A stretch of DNA of 5,352 nucleotides, from the NCBI GenBank assembly GCA_030431355.1, contig JAUIJG010000363.1, positions 1-5,352 on the forward strand. The letters are read 5' to 3'. How positions within the stretch are numbered: the first letter of the stretch is position 1; each line of letters starts with the position of its first letter. This document shows, in pieces, positions 1 through 5,352 of this stretch. The notes beneath the pieces are model-generated. The model searched no databases. It was not told the DNA's origin and saw only the letters and a list, made by a program, of their open reading frames with translations. A program made the translations under genes and the position numbers. The DNA comes from a bacterium (lineage in GTDB: Bacteria; Cyanobacteriota; Vampirovibrionia; Obscuribacterales; Obscuribacteraceae).

Positions 1-51
1 CATGATACCAATGGTATTGCTGAGGAAGAAAGTGACTCTATTGTCTTTCAT
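1..51 (-). CDS. Start of an unidentified gene, cut by the left edge
   Basis: An ATG at 49-51 opens a frame that stays open for 17 codons to the window edge and reads MKDNRVTFFLSNTIGIM. A purine-rich stretch GGAGAGAG lies just upstream, and its inner GAGAG is 7 nt from the ATG, a good ribosome-binding distance. The start lies about 54 nt downstream of the stop of the small coiled-coil gene on the same strand, so the two could be co-transcribed. The visible residues match no family I recognise, and no function is proposed. The main alternative is a chance frame, since 17 open codons are weak evidence. The Shine-Dalgarno spacing and strand agreement are what raise it above noise. Confidence 0.45.
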   Translation of the reverse strand, partial: MKDNRVTFFLSNTIGIM

Positions 52-105
52 GGTATTTCTCTCTCCAGTCAATTTCTTAGCCTAGAAGTTCAGTTGCAAC
101 CGGTT

Positions 106-438
106 TTATTCGGTTACGTCTTTAACATCCACAGAATCAGGGTTGGCCTGGAGATCACCGATTTCGCTCTCCAGCTCTTTGATCCTCTCATCAATCCTGG
201 TTATCTGGCTCATCTCGTCGGACACAGTCTCTTGTAGAATGCTGCCGTCAATGGCACTTCCCTGGTTGATCAGAGATACTACCCGTTGGCCGATTGTCTC
301 AAGGTGCTTCTTCTTCTCTGAGGTGAGGCTGACCACGTTAAGTTTGAGCTTGGCTACCTTCGCTGCTTTGCTGGTTTGATCAGATGTTTGTTTTGCGAAA
401 TTCTTGGCTTTGTCGAAAAGATTTTCAAAAGGAGGCAT
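106..438 (-). CDS. Small cysteine-free coiled-coil protein, hypothetical
   Basis: This 110-residue protein has no Cys, no signal peptide and no membrane segment. It is rich in Lys, Glu, Gln and Ser. Residues about 26-58 and 66-97 look like two long charged helices joined by a short Gly/Ser/Asp turn (NQGSAIDGS, 58-66). The second helix (ITRIDERIKELESEIGDL) shows clear heptad spacing, so a helical hairpin or oligomeric coiled coil is likely. The opening FENLFDKAKNFAKQ is an amphipathic helix. The layout resembles small bacterial proteins that carry a C-terminal zinc ribbon after such helices, but no ribbon is present here. Start choice: GAGG at 447-450 is only 2 nt from the ATG at 442-444 but 8 nt from the ATG at 436-438, so the second is preferred; the longer form would add two residues. 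A plausible promoter lies at 472..500. Role unknown. Confidence 0.75.
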   Translation of the reverse strand: MPPFENLFDKAKNFAKQTSDQTSKAAKVAKLKLNVVSLTSEKKKHLETIGQRVVSLINQGSAIDGSILQETVSDEMSQITRIDERIKELESEIGDLQANPDSVDVKDVTE

Positions 439-471
439 GGACATATCCTCTTTGTTTTAAGTGATGAGGAA

Positions 472-500
472 AGGATACCTTATCTTGCTATACAGCGCAA
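472..500 (-). promoter_or_regulatory. Possible sigma-70-type promoter of the small coiled-coil gene
   Basis: Read on the minus strand, TTGCGC (495-500) and TATCCT (472-477) are separated by exactly 17 nt. They match the -35 and -10 consensus at 3 and 4 of 6 positions. Transcription would start near 465, giving a leader of about 27 nt with GAGG at 447-450. This would give the small gene its own transcript, independent of lysC. The match is modest and could be chance. Confidence 0.3.
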
Positions 501-544
501 AAACTAAGGAGGAAATAACCTGTTTTATATTCAATTGGCCGTGT

Positions 545-1789
545 TCAAGCTATAAAACAACCTTGTGCCAGGCCGAATTTATCGTGAATAAGTCTTACCG
601 CTTCCCGAGCATATCTTGCAGGTAGAACCACGCTGACTCTGATATCACCGGTTGCCACCATATTTACCGGAATGCCACCAAGTTGAAGGGCTTCGAAAAC
701 TGAGGCGATTACTTCAGGACGTGAGGTTAGCTTGCGTCCCACCACCGAGATTCTTGCGATATCCGTGTCGATATTGGAGCGTGAATTACCGAGGCTCAAG
801 TTATTGGATTCAATCACTGACTGTACCTTGGCCAGAGATCTCTGCTCTACCGTGAAAGCGACTTCTTGTGCCGGTTCGTCTTCATGGGCAAGAAGCATCA
901 GCATGTCGGTGTGAATACCGAGTTCCTGGAGTCTGGTAAACATGGACGAGAGACCATCCAGCTTCGAGGAGTTAGTATCAAGTTCTGTTTTAATGGTTAT
1001 TGCCGCCTGGGCCATGTCGCAGGAGATGCTGCAAACCGTATATTCCGGGGCCGCAAGGCGATTCGTGATCAGGGTGCCTGTGTCTGAAGGCTCAAAAGTG
1101 GAACGAACCCGAACCGGCACATTGGAGTCCATCGCCAACTCAACTGATGTGGCGGCAAGTACTTGTGCTCCCGTGGAGGAAAGTTCAACCATCTCTTCAT
1201 AGGAGAGAGCCGGTAGTAGCTGAGCTTCGGAAAGAAGTCTCGGGTCAGCAGTGTATATGCCTCTTACATCAGTATAGATATCACAGCGGTCTGCTTTCAG
1301 TGCGGCAGCAAGGGCGACAGCGGTCGTGTCGGAGCCCCCTCTGCCCAGGGTTGTGAGTTCGTTGCTCACTGTGGTGCCCTGGAAACCTGCTATTACAGCA
1401 ATCTCTCCTCTAGCCAGGCTGGCATCCACGGCATCGGCACGAACTTCCTGGATTTTAGCCAGACCATGATTTGGCTCTGTGATTATTCCAGCCTGGGCGC
1501 CGGTGAAAGATCTTGCCTGGTAGCCCATACTCTGTATGGCCATGGTCATAAGGGCGATAGACATCTGCTCACCAGTGGCAAGAAGCATATCCATCTCTCG
1601 GGCACTGGGGGTCTCGTTGATCTGTTCAGCCAACTCGATAAGGTGGTCGGTGGTGTCTCCCATTGCTGAGACCACTGTCACTACTTCATGACCTTTATGG
1701 GCTGCTTCCACAGCAATCTCTGCTGCTTTTTTTACGTGTTGAACATCCGCTATTGATGTTCCGCCAAATTTTTTGACTAACCGACTCAT
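545..1789 (-). CDS. lysC: Aspartate kinase, monofunctional, two ACT domains
   Basis: Aspartate kinase phosphorylates L-aspartate with ATP to 4-phospho-L-aspartate in the cytoplasm, the entry step to lysine/diaminopimelate, threonine and methionine. The length of 414 residues is normal for the monofunctional enzyme. Visible in order: KFGGTS (7-12), SAMGDTTD (41-48), LLATGEQMS (69-77), TTLGRGGSDTTA (146-157, nucleotide and phosphate binding) and YTDVRGIYTADPR (172-184). Two regulatory ACT domains follow at about 250-330 and 344-405. All hallmark catalytic residues appear intact. In the second ACT domain the family's usual I-STSE-I segment reads VATGDI (378-383), so feedback control may differ. 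The ATG at 1787-1789 places KFGGTS at the usual distance; the ribosome site is weak (AAAGAAAGA). A tiny CCGG-TCG-CCGG hairpin (1800..1810) lies next to it. The gene ends with TGA at full family length, confirming TGA as a stop. No asd or dap gene is adjacent. Confidence 0.96.
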   Translation of the reverse strand: MSRLVKKFGGTSIADVQHVKKAAEIAVEAAHKGHEVVTVVSAMGDTTDHLIELAEQINETPSAREMDMLLATGEQMSIALMTMAIQSMGYQARSFTGAQAGIITEPNHGLAKIQEVRADAVDASLARGEIAVIAGFQGTTVSNELTTLGRGGSDTTAVALAAALKADRCDIYTDVRGIYTADPRLLSEAQLLPALSYEEMVELSSTGAQVLAATSVELAMDSNVPVRVRSTFEPSDTGTLITNRLAAPEYTVCSISCDMAQAAITIKTELDTNSSKLDGLSSMFTRLQELGIHTDMLMLLAHEDEPAQEVAFTVEQRSLAKVQSVIESNNLSLGNSRSNIDTDIARISVVGRKLTSRPEVIASVFEALQLGGIPVNMVATGDIRVSVVLPARYAREAVRLIHDKFGLAQGCFIA

Positions 1790-1844
1790 TCTTTCTTTAC
1801 CGGCGACCGGCTTCCGTTACTAAAACGTCTCTGAAGACACTCAG

Positions 1845-1875
1845 ATCATAGCTTAGTGTAGTAAGGCTAAAGTTA
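1845..1875 (-). promoter_or_regulatory. Possible lysC promoter
   Basis: On the minus strand TATGAT (1845-1850) matches the -10 consensus at 5 of 6 positions. TTAACT (1870-1875) matches the -35 at 4 of 6, with a spacer of 19 nt, longer than ideal. Transcription would begin near 1838 and give a leader of about 50 nt. It starts directly downstream of the 13-bp hairpin at 1878..1907, which would then act as an upstream terminator or operator rather than as leader RNA. Confidence 0.3.
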
Positions 1876-1877
1876 AC

Positions 1878-1907
1878 CCCAGGGAAAATTACTCTAATCT
1901 TCCTGGG
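1878..1907 (-). terminator. 13-bp stem-loop upstream of lysC, possible terminator or attenuator
   Basis: Minus-strand RNA reads CCCAGG, AAGA, UUA, loop GAG, UAA, UUUU, a bulged C, then CCUGGG. This gives 13 pairs with one single-base bulge and one G-U pair. In the plus-strand RNA the same position is an A-C mismatch, so the structure favours minus-strand transcription. The downstream bases (GUUAACUUUAGCC) contain no real U run, so it is not a textbook intrinsic terminator. It could end the selenoprotein transcript, protect its 3' end, or control lysC. Confidence 0.45.
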
Positions 1908-1984
1908 CGGACACCGATGGTTGAAATCATATCTCTGTAAGGCTTGACGGGATTGTCATGGGGGCGCTACTGGGATCGCTTGAA

Positions 1985-2023
1985 TCAGATAGCTTACTAA
2001 TCTGAGTTTCGGTCTTGAAACTC
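1985..2023 (-). repeat. Two abutting inverted repeats (stem-loops)
   Basis: GAGTTTC and GAAACTC (2004-2010 and 2017-2023) form a perfect 7-bp stem with a 6-nt loop. TCAGAT and ATCTGA (1985-1990 and 2000-2005) form a perfect 6-bp stem with a 9-nt loop. The two share bases 2004-2005, so at full length they compete. Their function is not known; they may form part of a structured untranslated RNA. Confidence 0.4.
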
Positions 2024-2040
2024 TTACCTGATCTTACAAA

Positions 2041-2096
2041 ATCCGGCTCCAGGGATCGATTTCTTTACCTTTCGCCTGTCCGGATGGGTAGCCCAT
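2041..2096 (-). repeat. Paired stem-loops in the gap upstream of lysC
   Basis: On the minus strand ATGGG-CTA-CCCAT (2084-2096) makes a 5-bp hairpin with a 3-nt loop. It is followed at once by ATCCGG (2080-2085) pairing with CCGGAT (2041-2046). Inside that stem, CAGG pairs with CCTG after a small asymmetric internal loop. The last stem base is followed by TTTG, so this unit could also be a weak terminator of the selenoprotein transcript. The first two stems share 2084-2085. Confidence 0.35.
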
Positions 2097-2161
2097 ATTC
2101 CATAGTTAATGGGAATCACCGGGATCAAAATCCTCACTATTTATTTGAGCATGCGCTTTCA

Positions 2162-2195
2162 ATTAGTGTGCTTGCGCACCGAATTTAATACTAAT
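2162..2195 (-). repeat. Stem-loop just after the selenoprotein stop codon
   Basis: Starting 4 nt after the TAA, minus-strand RNA has AUUAGU (2190-2195), a 10-nt unpaired stretch, GUGC, a GCAA loop of the GNRA type, GCAC, then ACUAAU (2162-2167). The inner 4-bp and outer 6-bp stems stack on one side. No U run follows. Its position suggests a 3'-end or mRNA-stability structure; chance pairing cannot be excluded. Confidence 0.35.
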
Positions 2196-2199
2196 GCTT

Positions 2200-3411
2200 T
2201 TATTTGTTTTTCTTCTTGCCGTGGGCTTTCTGAGGGGCTCCCCAGAGACTGCCTTGCCCGGTACCACCGGACCCACCCCAGGTACTGTTGTGTGATGTTG
2301 AAGGAGTTGTCCAGGCCCCTTCGGAAGGACGGTTGGAGTCCGCTCCCCATCCGCGCGAAGTAGAATCGTCCTGGACGTACTGGCGCCACTTTTTGCCGTA
2401 CTTTTTCTTGGCCAGGGCGATCGGATTGCCGATGATGTCTTTTTTCTGATTGTGCACCACCGTTTGACCTGTTCTATAGTCCCTCTGGTCCTCGTTTTTA
2501 TCGTATATAGGCTTGCCGTAGTCGGAGAATTTTGCGACATCGAATCTGGTGTAGTGAATGAAAGGTCGGCTTGCCATCCTCTCATGCAATATCTGATCTG
2601 TGGTTTTAAAAGCATGACCTGGTATATGAGAGCCGCTTTGAAGGCTAGCTTTGACCAGATTGATGTCCCTGATCGTATCGGTTGTAGTCAGTCTGTTTTT
2701 GGCTTCGTATTGTTGATCGAAACCTTGCATGCGACTTCTACGCTTCATCGCATTTGAATGCTCTTTTGTATGAGCCATCTGTAGTTGACGGAATTTACTT
2801 GCTTTGTCGGCTCTGCTCAGACTTCTGTCTTTGTATAGTTCATCTAACTGAGCCGCAAATACCATTTCGTAGACCAGGTCTCTACTGTTCCAGAAGCCTG
2901 GCAGGCAGTGAAGCACAGTGCCGTCCGAGGAAAGCATAAAGAGTTGAAGATTCTTTGGACCTGCGCCGTTTGTTGTATTGGTGGCGTTTCCGAAAGTTGT
3001 GTGGCGTCCGGACATACCCGAGTAGCTCTCATGGGTAATGTCTTTGTAGCCACAGACGAAGTAGTTTTTTAAGGCGCTATAGGCTGGGTCTTGGGACAGG
3101 CTCACGGCCCGTAAACTGTTGCCGGCGCTTCATGTGTCTCCGGTCAACTTACCGAGAATGTTGACCCAAAAGATCATCTTGCCGCGGCTTCTCGCATCCG
3201 CCTGGGCCTGGGCCAGGGATTTGTGCCATTGAATCGTTCCGAGAAGTTTATTGACCCTCTGGCGTTGGAGGTCCCCTTTTACCAGTGCGTCCTTAGCGCT
3301 AAGCGGCGAACAGCATAACAGCAAAATGGCAATTGTTGATGCCAGGGAAACAATGGAGCGGAATCCGCCAGGTTGGCGTTTGAACTGTGATTTTGAAAAG
3401 CGGAAGTTCAT
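2200..3411 (-). CDS. Exported thioredoxin-fold selenoprotein, in-frame UGA as selenocysteine
   Basis: One 403-residue protein results if TGA at 3130-3132 is read as selenocysteine (U94). Residues 1-39 form a signal peptide: basic N terminus, hydrophobic core about 20-34, probable cleavage after PLSA. Residues about 60-185 resemble a thioredoxin fold: QWHKSLAQAQADARSRGK, strand MIFWVNILG, then the active site T-U-S-A-G-N (93-98). NYFVCGYKD (117-125) is a likely second strand, GPKNLQLFML (151-160) a strand with a cis-Pro candidate P152, and DGTVLHCLPGFW (163-174) the last strands. There is no second Cys in a UxxC arrangement; C120 and C169 are the only mature cysteines. Residues 186-345 are basic and helical, and 350-403 form a Gly/Ser/Trp/Lys tail. 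Start: ATG at 3409-3411 follows an in-frame TAG at 3424-3426 with no start between; the ribosome site is weak (AGAGA). Sequence after the TGA keeps the fold's pattern, against simple decay. Thioredoxin-like selenoproteins with Cys homologues are known; the substrate is unknown. A nonsense mutation is the alternative. Confidence 0.85.
3096..3119 (-). promoter_or_regulatory. Candidate bacterial SECIS element
   Basis: Beginning 11 nt after the UGA, the mRNA forms ACAG-UUUAC, loop GGGCC, GUGAG, one bulged C, then CUGU. This is a 9-bp stem with two U-G pairs. The loop begins 20 nt after the UGA and starts with GG. Bacterial SECIS elements lie inside the coding region just after the UGA, with a small apical loop bearing an early G, and are bound by SelB. 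The stem encodes ordinary residues of the protein (N98 to S106). Seen directly: the pairing. Inferred: the function. Confidence 0.65.
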
Positions 3412-3751
3412 GGTCGGATGTCTCTAAATTTGATAATTCAAAAATGGGTCTCTGTTGGCGATCTCGGAAAAGATCAATTAGAAAAATTTCCTCCTTATCT
3501 ATATACCCGAGAGACATTGTTTAATACGACCGCCTATGGTCATACAACAATTTTGATGTGAGCAGCTTTTGCCTGGCAGGCTCTTCGGGTTTACCCAACA
3601 GCACATCTCTCGATATGAGAATTCCTGCTATGCATGCCTGTCCCTGGCCAAAGAGACTTCATTAGCCAGATTGATATCCTGCCAACTTAAGACTCATCAG
3701 AGTTAGAATCCGCTGATGAGACTTGTTATCAGTGAAAGGAAGCCTTCAGTT
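3412..3751. other. 340-bp intergenic region between hutU and the selenoprotein gene
   Basis: No convincing gene was found. Near hutU lies the long imperfect hairpin at 3689..3724. In the middle is an 11-bp near-palindrome, GCCTG-C-CAGGC (3571..3581). On the minus strand TTGTTG, 18 nt, TATTAA could be a weak promoter for the selenoprotein gene. A perfect Shine-Dalgarno AAGGAGG lies at 3490-3496, too far from the ATG at 3411 to serve it. The separation suggests that the selenoprotein has its own promoter. Confidence 0.6.
3689..3724 (-). terminator. Hairpin downstream of hutU, probable 3'-end structure
   Basis: On the minus strand AAG-T-CTCATCAG pairs with CTGATGAG-T-CTT. This is an 8-bp perfect stem, a T-T mismatch and three further pairs, with a 12-nt loop. 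It begins 27 nt after the hutU stop. The bases beyond it (AAGTTGG) contain no U run, so if it terminates transcription it is not a classic intrinsic terminator. Confidence 0.45.
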
Positions 3752-5352
3752 TTATTCTACTTCCCACATGGGAATGCGGATATCAGTTTTCTTAGCGAAC
3801 TCAATCGCTTCTTCGTATCCGGCATCCACATGACGAATTACACCCATTCCAGGGTCTGTAGTCAGAACTCTTTCCAGGCGTTCAGTCGCTTCTGGCGTAC
3901 CGTCTGCCACTATCACCTGGCCCGCATGAAGTGCATATCCAATTCCGACGCCTCCGCCATGGTGTAAGGAGACCCAGGAAGCTCCACCTACGGCATTTAT
4001 CAAAGCGTTAAGGTAAACCCAATCGGCCACTGCGTCAGTACCGTCTTTCATGCTTTCCGTCTCTCTATTCGGAGAGGCGACGGAGCCGGCATCCAGATGG
4101 TCTCTACCTATAACAATAGGAGCTTTCACTTTGCCATCAGCGACTAGCTTGTTCATGATCAAGCCCATTTTGGCTCTCTCTCCATAACCAAGCCAGCAGA
4201 TTCTACAAGGCAATCCCTGGAAAGCTACTTTCTCAGAAGCCAGACGAATCCATCTGCAGAGAGCTTCGTCTTCAGAAAAGTTCTCCAGAATCGCCTCATC
4301 AATTACTTTTATGTCTTCCGGGTCACCGGAAAGGGCTGCCCAGCGGAAAGGACCTTTACCCTCACAAAATAGAGGTCTAATGTAGGCGGGAACGAAGCCG
4401 GGGAAATTGAAGGCGTCTTTTACACCATGATCCAGGGCAACCTGGCGGATGTTGTTTCCGTAGTCAAAAGTTATGGACCCCTTCTTTTGAAACTCCAGCA
4501 TCGTCTCCACATGTTTGGCTATCGCTTTGCAGGAGAGCTTTAAATATGCATCCGGGTCAGAATCCCTCAGGCTATCAGCTTTGAGGAGTTCCATCGGTTT
4601 TCCGGATTCGTCCAGGGGAACGTAGCCGTTCAAGGGGTCATGGGCAGATGTCTGATCCGTGAGAGCGTCCGGAATAAATCCTTTTTCCAGAAGCGCAGGA
4701 AGTACCGCGGCTGCGTTACCCAGAATCGCTATGGAGAGGGGCTTCCCTTCCTTCCTGGCCGATTCAGCTAGTTCGATGGCATGGTCGATATTGTCTGCTT
4801 TTACATCGAGATAGCGGGTCTCCAGACGTCTTTCGATTCGCTTAGGGTCTACTTCTACACAGAGGGCAATTCCTTCGTTCATGGTGATGGCCAGAGGCTG
4901 AGCACCACCCATGCCACCAAGCCCTGCGGTCAAAACCACTTTCCCTTTTAAGCTGCCGTCATAATGCTTTCTAGCAAGAGCCGAAAATGTTTCATAGGTT
5001 CCCTGAAGAATGCCCTGGGTACCAATGTAAATCCAGGAACCGGCCGTCATCTGACCGAACATGATCAAGCCTTTCTTCTCCAACTCCCTAAAGTGATCCC
5101 AGTCTGCCCATTTGCCGACCAGGTTTGAGTTGGCAATCAATACCCGGGGCGCATTGAGGTGGCTTTTGAATATACCCACCGGTTTGCCGGACTGAACTAA
5201 TAGGGTTTCATCATTCTCCAGTTCTGTCAGCGCCTTTACTATCGCTTTGAATGAACTCCAATCCCGGGCTGCTTTCCCGGAGCCTCCATAAACCACCAAA
5301 TCCTGGGGTCTCTCCGCCACTTCGGGGTCCAGGTTGTTGAGGAGCATCCTCA
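3752..5352 (-). CDS. hutU: Urocanate hydratase (urocanase), 5' end outside the window
   Basis: Urocanase hydrates urocanate to 4-imidazolone-5-propanoate, the second step of histidine breakdown to glutamate, in the cytoplasm, using tightly bound NAD+ as an electrophile. The visible part is 532 residues and opens [15 protein letters not shown], a segment that lies inside the known family, so the ATG at 5345-5347 is internal. Counting from that Met: [13 protein letters not shown] (18-30), [16 protein letters not shown] (98-113), NAD-binding GLGGMGGAQ (142-150), [12 protein letters not shown] (231-242), the family signature [10 protein letters not shown] (376-385) with the conserved Cys384, and [16 protein letters not shown] (462-477). 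Cys384 corresponds to Cys410 of the Pseudomonas putida enzyme, so about 26 N-terminal residues are missing beyond the edge. The signature position before Arg is Cys381 rather than the usual Ala. The end TAA is at family length. No hutH, hutI or hutG is in view. The enzyme looks intact and functional. Confidence 0.97.
   Translation of the reverse strand, partial: RMLLNNLDPEVAERPQDLVVYGGSGKAARDWSSFKAIVKALTELENDETLLVQSGKPVGIFKSHLNAPRVLIANSNLVGKWADWDHFRELEKKGLIMFGQMTAGSWIYIGTQGILQGTYETFSALARKHYDGSLKGKVVLTAGLGGMGGAQPLAITMNEGIALCVEVDPKRIERRLETRYLDVKADNIDHAIELAESARKEGKPLSIAILGNAAAVLPALLEKGFIPDALTDQTSAHDPLNGYVPLDESGKPMELLKADSLRDSDPDAYLKLSCKAIAKHVETMLEFQKKGSITFDYGNNIRQVALDHGVKDAFNFPGFVPAYIRPLFCEGKGPFRWAALSGDPEDIKVIDEAILENFSEDEALCRWIRLASEKVAFQGLPCRICWLGYGERAKMGLIMNKLVADGKVKAPIVIGRDHLDAGSVASPNRETESMKDGTDAVADWVYLNALINAVGGASWVSLHHGGGVGIGYALHAGQVIVADGTPEATERLERVLTTDPGMGVIRHVDAGYEEAIEFAKKTDIRIPMWEVE

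Larger units (their letters stand above)
1790..2199. other. 410-bp intergenic region rich in inverted repeats
   Basis: No credible coding frame was found here on either strand. The region separates the selenoprotein stop from the lysC start and holds several stem-loop-forming sequences listed separately (1878..1907, 1985..2023, 2041..2096, 2162..2195). A small GTCT-TCAG-AGAC hairpin (1827..1838) and CCGG-TCG-CCGG (1800..1810) lie closer to lysC. A possible lysC promoter lies at 1845..1875. I looked for a lysine riboswitch and for tRNA cloverleaf elements and found neither. It is probably a composite of the 3' end of the selenoprotein transcript and the promoter and leader of lysC. Confidence 0.7.

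Noticed and set aside
5..17. Near-palindrome ATACCA-A-TGGTAT at the left edge
   Set aside because: It lies inside the putative partial coding region, has a 1-nt centre that cannot form a hairpin loop without losing pairs, and no second copy supports an operator.
1..237. A plus-strand frame open from the left edge to a TAG near 235
   Set aside because: Most of it is the complement of the coiled-coil gene, which explains its hydrophobic composition; no start is visible.
1790..2199. Lysine riboswitch or tRNA in the gap upstream of lysC
   Set aside because: None of the conserved core segments of the lysine riboswitch was found, and no acceptor/T-arm arrangement of a tRNA fits.
2200..2360. Trp-Gly pairs in the selenoprotein tail as an Argonaute-binding hook
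   Set aside because: Such hooks are eukaryotic, the protein is exported, and three WG pairs in a Gly/Trp-rich tail can arise by composition alone.
2200..3105. A separate 301-residue gene starting at GTG 3103-3105
   Set aside because: It is in register with the upstream frame across one TGA, has no ribosome site at that GTG, and would begin inside a thioredoxin-like fold.
3299..3517. A 72-codon minus-strand frame overlapping the start of the selenoprotein
   Set aside because: It overlaps the signal-peptide region in another frame and its translation shows no recognisable domain; treated as a shadow.

Overview
This is a bacterial chromosomal window of about half G+C in which every supported gene lies on the minus strand. 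In transcription order the genes are: a urocanate hydratase gene (hutU, 5' end beyond the right edge), a thioredoxin-fold protein interrupted by one in-frame TGA, an aspartate kinase gene (lysC), a small Cys-free coiled-coil protein, and the first 17 codons of a further gene that runs off the left edge. No tRNA, rRNA, CRISPR array, insertion sequence or integrase is visible.

The most notable locus is 2200..3411. Two apparent open frames, 3130..3411 and 2200..3105, are in the same reading frame and are separated only by one TGA and eight sense codons. Read through, they give one exported protein of 403 residues. The TGA falls after the first beta strand of a thioredoxin-like fold, where the first active-site cysteine of a CxxC motif would sit (T-U-S-A-G-N). 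Starting 11 nt downstream of the TGA is a 9-bp stem-loop with a GGGCC loop, with the position and loop composition expected of a bacterial SECIS element. TGA ends lysC at its normal length and interrupts no other gene, so the standard code applies. Selenocysteine insertion is the best explanation, which implies SelA/SelB/SelC/SelD encoded elsewhere in the genome.

Region by region. 1..51: start of an unidentified gene. 106..438: small helical protein with its own plausible promoter. 545..1789: complete lysC with two ACT domains, the second with a divergent effector-site motif. 1790..2199: 410-bp gap rich in inverted repeats, including a 13-bp hairpin whose G-U pair is possible only in minus-strand RNA. 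2200..3411: selenoprotein gene. 3412..3751: 340-bp gap with a hairpin behind hutU and an unassigned perfect Shine-Dalgarno sequence. 3752..5352: hutU, lacking about 26 N-terminal residues.

The genes do not form an obvious pathway. hutU belongs to histidine breakdown, lysC to synthesis of the aspartate family of amino acids, and the selenoprotein probably to redox chemistry in the cell envelope. The long gaps suggest separate transcripts. The organism must be a selenocysteine-using bacterium; Planctomycetes, Acidobacteria, deltaproteobacterial lineages or non-photosynthetic Cyanobacteria relatives are all possible. The sequence alone does not decide between them.
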